A stretch of DNA of 64,000 nucleotides from Arthrobacter sp. Hiyo4 (GTDB lineage Bacteria; Actinomycetota; Actinomycetes; Actinomycetales; Micrococcaceae), in NCBI GenBank assembly GCA_002370555.1, contig AP014718.1:1612001-1676000 (forward strand), given 5' to 3'. Made by a program: the position numbers and the translations under genes. Positions 1 through 9,965 of the stretch are shown piece after piece (position 1 is the first letter of the stretch; each line of letters starts with the position of its first letter). The notes below the pieces were generated by a model. It was not told where the DNA came from. It was given only the letters and a program-made list of their open reading frames with translations, and made no database searches.

Positions 1-2
1 TC

Positions 3-1294
3 GTGCGCGCGACTGTCGCCCGCGTAACGGGCACGCGTCCCAGTCTTCTGCACCTGACCCTGGGACAAGCAGCGAACGTCCTTGACTACGTGGGTGAGAG
101 CCCTGCAAAGCTGACCGCCGGAGGCCGCGGCGTGCCGCGACTGGAGAAGGCTGGGACAGTTGCCCAGTGGACCATGTTCGGAATGCTGTTGCTGATCGTT
201 ACGGTGTCCTCGCCTGCAGGGTTTCTGCTGGCTGCCGGAATTGTCGGCTTTATGATGATGATACGAAAGCGCCGCCGTGACCGTCAGTCATGGGAGGACG
301 CGACCTGGTCAGGCAGTTTGGAAGAGCCTCTCGCTGTCCCTGTTGCGGGCGATGACGTTTCGGCCAGCTTCACTCCGAGTTCTGAGTATCCTCTAAGGGC
401 GTCGGAGCCAATTGCACCGGTCAATCAGCCTGTTTCCTCTGCCAACAGGCATTATCCCCTGTCGCTTGGTCGCTCGGAATGGCCGACCGTCGAAGTCGTT
501 GGTGAGCACGCGTACGGCGAGGGGATCAAGGCCGCTCTGCGCGCCAATGGGGCCTTAACCGCGCGAAGGAGCGAGGGTGAAGTTGAAGGTCTTCGGGTGG
601 AACTGGTGGCCGAGCCGGACAACCCCTATGACTCAAACGCCATCAGTGTGCGTTGGAATGGGCGTGTCCTCGGCTATCTCAGTCGTGAGGACGCGGCTCG
701 CTACACGCAATCAGTCAGGAGAATTATTGCCAGTGGGTTCGGCGCGGCCGCCACTGCTCGAGTCTGGGCCTACGACGAGGGGGATCGGCTTCGTGCCCGC
801 GTCACCGTTGCACTGCCCGAACCGGGATTGATAGCTCCTCTCAACGAGGCCCCACGGGCGTGAACACGCTCTTGCCGTGGGGATCAGCAATACAGGTCCT
901 AAAAGAAGAGAACCATTTCGACGTTCTTTTCCGTCACGTGCCGTCTGATGGTGTCGGCCTTCTGCTGGTCAGTCTTCACAAGGAGATCTACACGTTGAAG
1001 AACGGCACCCAGCGCCCGTTTGTCGAGGTCCGCCTCGATGGTAAACGTGTGGGGGAACTTAGCAACGTCACTTCAGCACACCTGCTCCCAATTCTCGGAC
1101 ACACCGAAACTGTCGGTGAAACGGCTCTGGCCTACGCGAAAGTTACCGGCTCCGCCCTCGCTGCACAGCTCGTTCTGCACGCCGCTAAAGCCACCGAGAT
1201 CAGCAACGATTGGCTTTCGAACGGGCCACACCCAGCCCCGAAGCTCCTCCCGTTGGCCAAGCGATATGACGTCCCACCCGCCTACGCAAAGTAG
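3..1294 (+). CDS. HIRAN-domain protein, probably one gene split by a frameshift near 851
   Basis: The upstream reading frame opens at the window edge with GTG at 3, so the true start may lie outside. It has one hydrophobic helix at about residues 57-83 followed by an Arg-rich stretch (IRKRRRDRQ). A HIRAN-like module lies at about 162-250, with the signature VAEPDNPYDSNAI and GRVLGYLSREDA. The frame ends at 863, and a second frame starting GTG at 860 continues to 1294 with another beta-rich segment (VEVRLDGKRVGEL). Adding one C to the CCCC run near 851 joins the two into about 431 residues. HIRAN domains are thought to bind DNA ends or stalled forks; the role here is unknown. Two separate overlapping genes are the alternative reading. 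Confidence 0.55.
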
Positions 1295-1325
1295 GGAAGC
1301 TAGGCAAGTAACGCGAAATAAGCGA

Positions 1326-1342
1326 TGTGGACAATGTCCACA
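1326..1342. promoter_or_regulatory. 17-bp palindrome, copy 1 of 5
   Basis: TGTGGACAATGTCCACA is a perfect palindrome apart from the centre. It lies just after the HIRAN gene and about 85 bp before the tRNA-like remnant. It matches the consensus TGTGSACANNGTSCACA shared by four other sites in the first 11 kb. This could be an operator, a partition site or a recombinase arm site of the integrated elements; which one is not decided by sequence. Confidence 0.6.
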
Positions 1343-1427
1343 CTCCTGATCTCGGATTGGGCCGTACATGGGTTGGATCGCAGCGGATTCCGCATGTTTC
1401 AGGGGGATCCCAGTGTTTGCAGGGGCG

Positions 1428-1455
1428 GGAATGCAGTTCGAGTCCCACCTCGGGC
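1428..1455 (+). repeat. tRNA-3'-end-like attachment remnant, copy 1
   Basis: A 28-bp block containing TTCGAGTCCCACCTCGGGC is identical to the block at 10721-10748. From TTCGAGT onward it reads like the T-loop and acceptor strand of a tRNA, but the bases to its left cannot form the T-stem. It is therefore a 3' fragment, not a tRNA gene. Such fragments are left when an element integrates into a tRNA 3' end. The copy here would mark the distal end of one element and the start of the next. Confidence 0.6.
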
Positions 1456-1462
1456 ACGCATT

Positions 1463-1490
1463 CCCCCTCGCCAGAGGGGGTTTTGCTTTT
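1463..1490 (+). terminator. Rho-independent terminator after the tRNA-like remnant
   Basis: CCCCCTC-gcca-GAGGGGG forms a 7-bp stem followed by TTTTGCTTTT. It sits 8 bp past the tRNA-like fragment, where a tRNA terminator would be expected. A near copy of the stem lies at 38725-38741. Confidence 0.7.
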
Positions 1491-1808
1491 AATGTGTGTA
1501 CATTGACCCTCGGCGGGTGCCTCTGACACTGGCCGCGGCCTGTGCCTGGGGCCGCGGTGGCCTGTGAAGTTGTGTGGGTGGCGAGGTCAGGGTCACTGGC
1601 TGGTAGGCCCTCCGCCTGCTCGAATTTTGGGGCGATTGGCTCTCCTTTCTAACCCTATTGACGACCATGGTTGGCCTTCACTTCTTCATGTCCCGGCGTT
1701 GTGGCGAGGACATGACTAGAGGGAAATTTCTTCATGATTTTTCTCCTCGGTTCGCGTCTTTCTGTCGGCGCGAGGGGACGGCTTGGGGCAGTTTGTCCAT
1801 CCAAGGGG

Positions 1809-1825
1809 TGTGGACAGTGTCCACA
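1809..1825. promoter_or_regulatory. 17-bp palindrome, copy 2 of 5
   Basis: TGTGGACAGTGTCCACA, a perfect palindrome apart from the centre, differs from copy 1 at one central base. Confidence 0.6.
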
Positions 1826-1849
1826 CGTGGCTGCTGAGCCAAATCAGGG

Positions 1850-1866
1850 TGTGCACAGCGTGCAAA
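1850..1866. promoter_or_regulatory. 17-bp palindrome, copy 3 of 5 (degenerate)
   Basis: TGTGCACAGCGTGCAAA matches the consensus except near its 3' end. Its centre lies 41 bp from the centre of copy 2, close to four helical turns. Confidence 0.45.
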
Positions 1867-2076
1867 CCCCTTGGTCGCCCAGATCGCGGCCCTCCGGTGC
1901 CGGGGTGGCGGCGGGCTGGGGTTCGAAGCGTTTTATCAGGGAGTCCTTGACTTCGAAGACGGAGTCGCCGGTCAGCCACCGTCCGGGTGCGGGGTGAAAC
2001 CTGCAAGGTCAGGCATGGATCAGCTTGAAGAATCACCCGGGTTCATCCGCGCGCTGGGCGCAGGGATCGGCCATGG

Positions 2077-2798
2077 CTAGAGCAGTTCCGGGCCGGGTCC
2101 TGCGTTTCCCGGCCCGATGAGGTTGGCGGCGTTATGGGCTGCGCTGGGTTTCTGGGTGGCTTTGTGAATTGTCTCGGCGAAGCTTAGGAGCGTGGAACTG
2201 AGCGTGGGGAGTTCACGGGGAGGCAGGCCGTATTTGGTGAATTCTGTGGTTGGGAGGCCCGGTGCCTGGCGATGGATGCCGCGAACATTGGCAGGTCCAG
2301 GTTCGGGTCTCGACGTTGGCAGAGCCTGATGATCTCATGGTGTGTGAAGCGTTTGCTGGAGATGATGGAGTAGGCGTCTAGGTAGTCGCGGGCGTACCCC
2401 CGGCCGTAGACGGCGAGCAGCTTGGATGCGACGGAGTCCTTCAGGGAGAGTATCGGTCCGATATCGATGATGGCGGGTGAGTTCTCCCACCAGTCCAGGC
2501 CAAGATCGATGACGACGGCTTCCTCGTCATGTCCTACGGTGACGCTGGCGAACTCGTCGTACTGTCGGGTGATCTCGACCGTGTATCCGGAGTCTTCGAG
2601 CGCGTCTGTCATCTTCTGTACCGAGGCGGCGAAGGTCGCGGGTGTGTGGCGGCGGTGCAGGGCGAAGAGGTCGATGTCCTCCGAGGGGCGCTGGGTGATG
2701 CCGTGTTCAATCAGGGCTTGGCCGCCGGCGAGGATGAAGCCATCAGCTGCCAGGACAGCTAGGGCGAGCTTTGCTGCTACGCGCTGAGAGTGGTCCAC
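2077..2798 (-). CDS. AbiEii/AbiGii-type nucleotidyltransferase toxin (frameshift near 2275)
   Basis: The protein has the nucleotidyltransferase fold signature GGQALIEHG followed by SEDIDLF, then a KDSVASKLLA helix and a GRGYARDYLDAYSI segment typical of AbiEii/AbiGii toxins. Family members transfer nucleotides to RNA or act on translation, and are neutralised by a cognate antitoxin. I chose GTG at 2798 because it overlaps the antitoxin stop by 22 bp; an upstream start at 2984 would overlap the antitoxin out of frame by about 200 bp. The frame as given stops at 2184, but one added base near 2275 extends it through a plausible C-terminus (about 240 residues) to a TAG at 2077-2079. It sits downstream of and is probably cotranscribed with its antitoxin. 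Confidence 0.75.
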
Positions 2799-3274
2799 GA
2801 GGGGTGCTCTTTCGCTTCGTGGTAGGCGGGGAGTTCGGGGAAGGATGTTTCCCAGAGCTGCCTGCATCGTGCGGGCAGGATCATTGTCGGCCAGAGGGCG
2901 GTCAGTCGTTCTGCCTGGACGATACGGCAGATTTCCTCGATGGATCCAGAATTTTGAAGGATGAGTTGGTACAGAACTGAGCAACTGCCGTCATCGTCCA
3001 CGTTGTAGGTTCTTTCTGGTCCCCAGTCCAGGTGGAGCGGGAGTTCCACGGATCCGGTGGCTGGGCCTTGAAGGTCTTCGAAAGCGTCCGGGACCAGGTA
3101 CTCGAGGGAGTCCGCGATGGTGTGGCGGTGCTCGACCGGGGTCAGGACATAGTCGCGGAGCCGGGTGCGGATGAGTTCGGACACGGACGTACCTTCCCAG
3201 GCTGCTTTGCGGTGGGCTTCTTTCCACAGATCATCACTCACGCGGATGGTGTGCCGTGGTGTCCCTGCCGACAT
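2777..3274 (-). CDS. Ribbon-helix-helix antitoxin of the AbiEii-type pair
   Basis: About 165 residues. The N-terminus (residues 7-40, including HTIRVSDDLWKEAHRKA and GTSVSELIRTRLRDYV) is a ribbon-helix-helix DNA-binding motif. The C-terminal part is acidic and probably binds the toxin encoded immediately downstream with a 22-bp overlap. An ATG at 3274 with AGGAG 6 nt upstream is preferred over the longer start at 3316. The pair likely autoregulates from the promoter between 3275 and 3432, where palindrome copy 4 also lies. The antitoxin function is inferred from gene order and fold. Confidence 0.7.
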   Translation of the reverse strand: MSAGTPRHTIRVSDDLWKEAHRKAAWEGTSVSELIRTRLRDYVLTPVEHRHTIADSLEYLVPDAFEDLQGPATGSVELPLHLDWGPERTYNVDDDGSCSVLYQLILQNSGSIEEICRIVQAERLTALWPTMILPARCRQLWETSFPELPAYHEAKEHPSWTTLSA

Positions 3275-3383
3275 GGCGCGCTCCTGACTATCAGAGGGTT
3301 TGACCTTCGCAGCCAAGTCTACAGGGTGTCATGACACCGTACGACGCGGCTTTTTCGGAGTTGCCCAGAGAGGCCAAGCAGGC

Positions 3384-3400
3384 TGTGCACAATGTGCTCA
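3384..3400. promoter_or_regulatory. 17-bp palindrome, copy 4 of 5, in a divergent promoter region
   Basis: TGTGCACAATGTGCTCA, one substitution from a perfect arm, lies between the minus-strand antitoxin start (3274) and the plus-strand primase-helicase start (3433). A regulator bound here could control both. Confidence 0.5.
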
Positions 3401-3432
3401 ACTTAGTTCGATGACTGTCTTCTGGATTCGGC

Positions 3433-5871
3433 GTGGTGGCTTCTGCCGACCACAATGGAACCGTGACTGAAGACACTCATGAAGCTGGTGGTCAAACTGC
3501 ATTGCCGGGCCTTTCCGACGCGGCAGATAGGGCGCTGAGACGTGAGCTAGACGAATTGCGCCTCGATAATGCCAGGCTGCGGAAACTCTTGGAACTCACG
3601 GAAGTGGAATCCAAGGCAGCACACCTGGCCCAGGCTGTAATTCCTGCGGTGTTGCACCATGGTCCGGTAACCATGGATTCGTCTCCGGAAGAGAAAATCC
3701 GTCTGTTCCAGGACCTGTTCAGGGCGCGCAGGGATGTCTACGCAGTCCGGTGGGAAAACTCGCGGGACGGTCGCTCCGGCTGGGTTCCTGCGGTCGCCGG
3801 GGGTTGGCGCAAGGGCGCGAACATCGCGGGCGCCAATTTCCTGCCGCTCACCCCGTTCGTTGTTGCGGATCATTTGCGCGGAGTGCAGCACATTGGCCTC
3901 TATCCCTTGACTGAACAGGACACCTGTTGGTGGGTGGCGGCGGACTTTGACGGAGGCGCCGCAATGCTGGATGCGTTGGCGTACGTTAAGGCTGCACGCT
4001 TTCGGGGAATTCCTGCAGCGTTGGAAGTATCCCAATCAGGACGTGGCGCCCACGTGTGGATCTTCTTCAGGACAGCCATACCGGCGTCCGCAGCACGCCA
4101 GCTTGGCACCGGTCTCATCCACGAGGCGATGGCATTGCGTGGCAGCATGAGTCTGGCCAGCTATGACAGGCTTTTTCCTGCCCAGGACGTTCATTCGGGC
4201 AAGGGCATGGGTAACCTGATTGCTGCGCCGCTGAACGGCAAGCGCCGCCAGCACGGCACTACGTTGTTCCTCGACACTACGACCCTCGAACCGTATGAAG
4301 ACCAGTGGGCGTACCTGTCCAGCCTGGATCGGCTTTCGGAGCGGGAGGTTCTTACTCATGTCCGAAGGCTGCCTGCCGTCAAGTTGGGACAGGAGGTTCG
4401 CCGGCTTGAACTGCCGCTATCGTCCAAGATCCTTCCACGTCCCGCTCTGATCGTCCGAGTCGCATTCGCATCACGCCTTACTGTCAGGGCGGCAGACCTT
4501 GGACCAGCCATGATCTCAGCCGTCAAGCATGCCGCTTCCATGCCGAACCCTGAGTTCTATGAACGCCAGCGCCAGAGGCGATCCACCTGGAATATTCCCC
4601 GTTACCTGCGCAACTACGACGAAACGCTTGAGGGCAACCTCATCCTGCCGCGTGGGCTGATGCCCTTCTTGAAGCAACTGGTCGAATCGAGTGGCAGCTC
4701 GCTGCGCATCGATGATCAACGGTTGGAAGGCACCGCCCACAGCTTCGAGTGCTCGGCCCGCCTGCGCGCGGAACAACAAGATGCCGTGGACGCCGCCACT
4801 GCCGCCGAGCACGGGTCGTGGTGGCCCGCCCGGTACGGGAAAGACCGTTATGGCGTGTGCTGCGATGGCAATTCGTGGCGTTTCAACGCTCATTCTGGTT
4901 GATCGCAAGGAGCAATGGCGCAGCCGCATCCGTGAGTTCTTGGACGAGCAGTGCGGCCAAATCGGAGGTGGCCGTGCCAAGACGACGGGTCGGGTGGATG
5001 TCGCGCTTTTGCCTACGCTGGCACGGCGGGAAAATGTTGCCGAGCTGACGGCCGGCTACGGTTTCGTCATCGTGGATGAATGTCACCACGTCCCGGCGGC
5101 AGCGTTCACCAACGTTATGAATCAGATCCAGGCCCGGTACTGGCTGGGCTGACGGCCACACCGTACCGGCGGGACAAGTTGGAGTCGCTGATCTACCACC
5201 AGCTCGGCCAAATCTCACACACGATTTCCCCAGCCGTTCCGCAGCAACTGCCAGCGCACGCACACGAGATTGCCGAACCGACGCTGACTTTGGTATTGCA
5301 CCGGACTTCATACGCGTACGACGGCGCCGCGGACCCCAGCGAACCGGGCGGGATCTCTGCCATCTACAAGGACTTGATCGCCAATGAGGAACGCCTGCAG
5401 CAAATTTACGACGACGTCATTGAAGCTTACGAACGGAACTCCCGAATCCTTGTGCTGACTACGTGGAAAGCACATCTTGAGTCGCTGAGGTCCCGGTTCG
5501 AGGCGGCGGGTCTGAAACCGGTGGCCTTCACTGGAGCGATGAAGGCCAAGGAACGACAGGCCGCCGTCGACCTTCTCGCCACCACCGCTGATGCGGAGCC
5601 TTTGTTGGTCTTGGGCACCGGCTCATACATTGGAGAAGGCTTTGACTGCCCCAAACTGGATACCCTGTTCCTTGCAGCGCCTGTGTCGTTCAAAGGCAGA
5701 TTGGTCCAGTATGTCGGTCGGGTAATCCGGCCGTATCCGGGGAAATCTGTGGCGACTGTTCACGACTACTACGACGAATCAACTCCCGTACTGGCAGCAT
5801 CCCTGATCAAGCGGGCTCCGGGCTACGTCTCGCTCGGTTTCCCTGATCCGCGCAAGCTCAACAGCAGATGA
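3433..5871 (+). CDS. Primase-helicase fusion of the TOTE conflict type (frameshifted)
   Basis: A coiled-coil N-terminus (about residues 28-65) precedes an archaeo-eukaryotic primase domain at about 85-330, with WWVAADFDGG (DxD metal site) and SQSGRGAHVW. A superfamily-2 helicase follows. Walker A PPGTGKT is near 4835, the DECH box VDECHHVP near 5070, LTATPYRR near 5150, and motif VI QYVGRVIRP near 5715. This order matches proteins annotated as TOTE conflict system primases, which are predicted to act in defence. Three single-base losses, two within 4808-4825 and one near 5148 beside G/C runs, break the frame; restoring them yields about 813 residues. An alternative start is GTG at 3463. Defence is inference from domain architecture and neighbours. 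Confidence 0.75.
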
Positions 5872-5983
5872 CATCGCCCCCAGGACCGTAGGCGGCGGTG
5901 TCTGCGTTGCTACAACTCCTCGGAACCGTTTTCTCGAGAAGTCACCTTCGGCAGCCGGATACGCCTCACGCCAGTAAACTACC

Positions 5984-6001
5984 TGATACCGCTTAGTATC
6001 A
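5984..6001. promoter_or_regulatory. Inverted repeat TGATAC-N6-GTATCA
   Basis: Perfect 6-bp arms lie 8 bp upstream of the small ORF at 6009. This looks like a repressor operator, but no matching regulator is identified. Confidence 0.4.
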
Positions 6002-6008
6002 TCGGAAC

Positions 6009-6215
6009 ATGGACAAAAACCTGCGTGTTTCAGAAGACGGTGACCGCCGTCCGGGTGAGCCGACTGCCAAGGCGCACACCTCCAAGTCGGCGCTTCTTGG
6101 TCAAGTTGCCAGTTCGGACGTCCAGCGTCACCGGCACAGGCAAGAAATCGGCGCGGGCCTGGACTTCGTTATGAGCCGCGACGCCGAGCTGTTGAAGCGC
6201 CTTGAGTATGCCTGA
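6009..6215 (+). CDS. Small hypothetical protein, 68 residues
   Basis: A short charged protein with no recognised domain. Its ATG follows the inverted repeat at 5984-6001 by 8 bp. There is no clear ribosome-binding site, although a leaderless transcript is possible in actinobacteria. It sits between the primase-helicase gene and the HigBA module. It could be a real accessory gene or a chance frame. Confidence 0.35.
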   Translation: MDKNLRVSEDGDRRPGEPTAKAHTSKSALLGQVASSDVQRHRHRQEIGAGLDFVMSRDAELLKRLEYA

Positions 6216-6351
6216 ATTCGCGCCTCGAGTACGACGACATCAACGCCTACCGGGGCTTCTTCTCTGCGACGCACTGCCTGGCCACAACCGTCATGAGTGT
6301 GACGGCTCCTCCCTCCTGTAGGTCCAACAAGTGACGGACCCGCAATATAGC

Positions 6352-6383
6352 ACTTGAGTTGTAGAACACCTGAGTTGTATGAT
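6352..6383 (+). promoter_or_regulatory. higBA promoter with direct repeats
   Basis: TTGAGT (6354-6359), an 18-bp spacer and TATGAT (6378-6383) resemble -35 and -10 boxes. Two direct repeats of ACYTGAGTTGTA start at 6352 and 6368, one 16-bp step apart, covering the promoter like an autoregulatory operator. The predicted transcript start nearly coincides with the ATG at 6391, suggesting a leaderless message. Confidence 0.45.
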
Positions 6384-6390
6384 GGTCTCG

Positions 6391-6475
6391 ATGTGGAATG
6401 TTGACGTGGGACTAGTTGAGCCGTGGCTGTTAGGTCTTGACCAAGACTCGTATGAGCAGATCGTTGCTGCATTAG
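6391..6475 (+). pseudogene. higB: HigB-type toxin, N-terminal part, cut by an insertion sequence
   Basis: The first 28 residues of a RelE/HigB-type mRNA interferase begin MWNVDVGLVEPWL and run to EQIVAAL, where an IS1380-family element enters. The remaining codons resume at 9966. Removing the insertion and one TTAG duplication restores a continuous AAL-ELLAERG reading. The toxin is inactivated, while the antitoxin gene downstream is intact but cut off from this promoter. Confidence 0.75.
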
Positions 6476-6648
6476 CCCGGATTTTTCATCGGATGGCGGG
6501 CGGTGCGCCGGGCCGGTTTTTGCCGTCCCGGCGGGCTGGATCCGATTTGGGCGTGACTGAGAGGCCCGGGTCGCCGGGCGGGCGCGGGCTTCCACTGATC
6601 CCGTTGGGTGTTCTTCTTCGTGCTCGTTGGTTGGCGGGGGCTGGGGTG

Positions 6649-7092
6649 TCAGGTCCGCAGCAGGAGTGCGGGGCGGTTAGCGGCTGCGGCGATCCGTCCG
6701 ATGGCTTCGAGCAGCGCGGCGATGAGGGGTTTCTCCGGTGCGGCGTCGGGTAGCAGCAGGTGGGTCCGTCGGGCGCGGGTGATGAGTTTGCCGGCGGTGG
6801 CGAAGAGCCGGTAGCGCCAGCGTTTGATGTCCCAGCCCCGTGCCTTGTGGCCGTCGGGCAGCGCGGTGAGCTGGAGCCAGGAGACCAGGTTCGCGGCCAG
6901 TACCGCGATGTTCGCCCAGGCCTGGTTCGCGGCGAAATCGTAGAACGGGAGCTTGCCCAGGCCGGTGTTCTTCAGCGTCTTGATGCGGTTCTCGCAGCGG
7001 CCGCGGGCCCGGTGCCGGGCATCCAGGAACGGTCCGTGCCAGCGCGGGGCATTCGTCAGAAACGCTGTTACACGGTGACCGTCGATGTCTAG
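6649..7092 (-). pseudogene. IS1380-family transposase, C-terminal part
   Basis: Reads DIDGHRVTAFLTNAP, then ARHRARGRCENRIKTLK and the helical C-terminus typical of IS1380 transposases. It is separated from its N-terminal two thirds (8846-9844) by the IS1182-family insertion. Joining across the CTAG duplication gives TLLDIDGHR in frame. Confidence 0.85.
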
Positions 7093-8841
7093 GTGCGTGA
7101 GTCGGTAGTGGTTTGACTGTTCCGTAGGTTCGCACCGCGACGGCTCAAGGGCCGGTCTCCTTTTCCGTGAGAAGGGGGCCGGCCTCTTGGCGTTTTCTCG
7201 GAAGAAAGTCCTGGAAGGCTCCTGCGGGGCGCGGTTCGGTGGGGCAGGTTCGGTCCTGGGGCCGTCCCCCGGGATGTTCAGGCGGTGGCGGTGCGGTAAC
7301 TGAAGAGTTTGAGCAGGTTGTGGCAGCCGGCCATCAGCTTCCATTCCCCGGCTGCCTTCTCCAGCCCGCGCAACAGGACGTGTTTGCCTTGCCGGGTGTT
7401 GATTTGTCCGAAGACCGGTTCCACGATGGCTTTGCGCCGGGCGTAGACCGCCTTGCCTTTCTTCGTTTTCAGTTTCCGGGCCATCCGCTCGGTCGGGGTC
7501 GCATCCGCCGGGATCCTGCCCCGTGGCGCCTCAGGGACCGGACGCCCGTGTTTCATCCGCCGTGTAGAGATGAAGAACTCGGTGCCGCCACCGGCTTCAA
7601 GGTCCCTGACGTGCTCCAGGTTGGACGCCGAGCAGTACCCGGCATCGGCGCTCCACTTCGACGGCATGGCGCCCAGGGTGTCCCGGGTGTTCTGGACCAT
7701 CGGGACCAGTTGCTGCACGTCCACCGCGGTGTTGTTCAGCTCGGTGGCAACGATGACCTGCTGTTCTTCATCAACGACGGCCTGCCCGGTGTAGCAGTAG
7801 TGGTAGGAACCGTCCGCGGTCTTCATGATCCTCGCGTCCGGGTCGGTGAAGTTCCGTTGCGCCGTGGGCTTGGGCACGGCCGCGGCCGCGGCCGCGGCCG
7901 CTTCGCCCTTCCCGGAAACATCCTCGTCATCATCCCCGCGGGCTCGGGCCTTCTCCTCGGCCTCACGGCGTGCCTTCTGGGCGGCCTCGGCCTCGATGGA
8001 GGCCGGGCGGTGGCCATCGCGGCGGCGCGCCGGGACCGGTTGGCCAGCTCGGCGGGCAGTTCATCCCCGCGTTTGCCCGGCCCGAAGCGGGCGTCCTCGG
8101 CCGCGTCCACGGTCTTCGCCTCCGCCATCAGGTCGCTGATCTCATCGGCCAACACCTTCTGCTTCTCCGTCAACCGGGCATAACTCATGGCCTTGTGCCG
8201 GGAGGCGTTGGCCCGGACCTTCGTCCCGTCCAGTGCGACATGGCCCAACGAGACCATGCCCGCGGCCCGGCAGAGCTCCAGCGCCTGCAGGAACACGTTG
8301 GCCAGCGCCGCGAGGTGGCGTTCGCGGAACCGCCCGATCGACCGGAAATCCGGGGCCTGCTGGGCACACAACCAACGGAACGCGACCACATCCATGCACG
8401 CTCTTTCCAGTTCCCGCGAGGAACGAACCCCCACGCAGTACCCGTAGAGCAGAATCCGCAGCATCAGCCGCGGATCATACGGCGGCTGGCCCTTCGCCTT
8501 GGCATAGGAAGCATAGAACCGGGTCAGATCCAGTTCCCCATCAACGAGTTCGCCAATGAACCGGGCCAAATGGCCCTGCGGCAACCACTCCTCCAGCGAC
8601 GGCGGGACCAGCATCACCGCATCCGGCTCGAAAGCCTTGAACCGCTTCCTGACCCCGCCATTGGCATCCATCGGCACATCGGCCGGGAGCTCGACCCGCT
8701 CCACGAGCGACTCATCGAACAAACCATCCTGCGCGGAAGAACCGGTAACCATGCCACCGATTCTCCCAGCCACCCCCACCAGGACATGGCTATTCCGTCG
8801 GCGTTTTAAGAATTAGGGCCTGTCATTTCTGACCCACGCAC
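7093..8841 (-). mobile_element. IS1182-family element nested in the IS1380 element
   Basis: The ends start GTGCGTGAGTCGGTAGTG at 7093 and, reversed, GTGCGTGGGTCAGAAATG at 8841. They are flanked by the palindromic duplication CTAG at 7089-7092 and 8842-8845, giving a length of 1749 bp. The first 74 bp recur with one mismatch at 38796-38869. Confidence 0.85.
7278..8752 (-). CDS. IS1182-family transposase (frameshifted)
   Basis: The N-terminal part (from MVTGSSAQDG at 8752) carries the DUF772-type region, with PPYDPRLMLRILLYGY and ALDGTKVRANASRHK. The C-terminal part (to 7278) has VIVATELNNTAVD, KWSADAGYCS and IVEPVFGQINTRQG, giving the DDE catalytic pattern. The two lie in different frames, shifting within 7870-8050, a GC-rich low-complexity stretch (repeated GGCCGC near 7880). 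The element may be active if the shift is a sequence error. An upstream start at 8779 is possible. Confidence 0.8.
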
Positions 8842-8845
8842 CTAG

Positions 8846-9844
8846 CAGGGTCGGTGTCGCACCCGGGTGCAGCGGCTCGGCGCGCAGAAAGATTTTCGTC
8901 CCCGGCGGGTAGTCCTGCAGCGGGATGACCTGCGTGGCGTTGATGACCCAGGCGTCGTCGCGTTCGTTGCCGTCCTGGTCCAGGGCCGGCTGCCAGTATT
9001 TCTTGTCGTTGATCCAGTCGATCATGTGGGCCTTACCGACCGGAACCGGGTACGAGACGGAGAACTGCACGCCGCGCGAATGTAGGTACCAGAGGAACTT
9101 CCGGGACGCGCCGGCGCTGTCGGTGCGGACCAGGATCCTCTCCCCGTCCAGGTCCTCATTCTCACCGTAGAGTGCGTCGGGCAGGACCGCGATGGCGGCC
9201 TCGAAGATGCGGATGTGGTCCTCGGCGTTGTTCGCGGTCGCCCCGCCGTGGCGCAGCAGCACCGCGAGTTCCTCCCCGGTGCCTTGGCCGGAACCGTAAT
9301 CGATGCTGGCGGTGAACGGGGCGAATCCGAACCCGCCCTTGTAGTTTCCGGTGGCTTGTTCCTTCTCGGAGTGCGAGGCCACCAGCGTCGCGTCGAGGTC
9401 GATGACCAGCGGGTCCGCGGCCGTCGCCTTCACCGCGGGGCTGCGGTCCCCTGCGGCTGCCCAGGCCCGCGTCCGCAGTTCCTTGGACAGGGTCGAGAAA
9501 CCGTAATCGAAAACGTCCGGGTTCTTCACGGTGCGTTCAAAGAACCGCGAGACCGTCGCGTTCGAGGGCACTTTCCCGAACACGCCTGGCTGGGAGCGCA
9601 GGATGTCCAGGTCGGAGGCATACTCGCCGCCGGCGGCGAGCATCACCGCCAGCGACCCGAGCAGCCGACCGGGCCGGTGTGAGGCCATCGCGGGGACGAA
9701 CTGGCCCAGCCGGTCCTCGCACAAATCCCGGAACCCGAGGGCGTCGATCAACGACGTCAGGATCCTGGCACCGGCATGGGAGACCAGCGACTGGCCGGTG
9801 AAAGAGACCGGGACGGAGGGGAAGACCTTGGTAGACTGGGGCAT
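8846..9844 (-). pseudogene. IS1380-family transposase, N-terminal part
   Basis: Starts MPQSTKVFPSVPVSF and carries the family DDE landmarks DPLVIDLDATLV and RTDSAGASRKFLWYL. It ends where the IS1182-family element enters after PTLL; the apparent tail GAWVRNDRP is encoded by the inserted element. It is inactive as drawn. Confidence 0.85.
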
Positions 9845-9965
9845 CGAAAAGGTGCTCCTTCAGGACACGGAAAATAACGGCGTAGACACCCCTATTTTCC
9901 CTTGTCAGAGCACCTTTTCGTCTCTTAAACACACCCCTCAGCCTCACATTGATGAAAACCCCGGG

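Larger units (their letters stand above)
1491..2076. other. Noncoding stretch with two palindrome copies
   Basis: I see no supported gene here. The stretch holds palindrome copies 2 and 3 (1809-1825, 1850-1866), 25 bp apart, and otherwise nothing recognisable. It separates the element boundary at about 1455 from the 3' end of the AbiEii-type toxin gene. Confidence 0.5.
6476..9965 (-). mobile_element. IS1380-family element, interrupted by an IS1182-family element
   Basis: The ends are CCCGGATTTTTCATC at 6476 and, reversed, CCCGGGGTTTTCATC at 9965 (13 of 15 matches). They are flanked by a 4-bp duplication TTAG at 6472-6475 and 9966-9969. Without the nested 1749-bp insert and its 4-bp duplication the element is 1737 bp, a normal size for the family. 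It disrupts higB. Confidence 0.85.

Noticed and set aside
1428-1455. Possible tRNA gene ending in TTCGAGTCCCACCTCGGGC
   Set aside because: The bases before the T-loop cannot pair with CCCAC and no anticodon or D arm precedes it, so it is a 3' fragment only.
7825-8809. Long plus-strand frames across the IS1182-family element
   Set aside because: They are GC-driven shadows of the minus-strand transposase, with no domain text.
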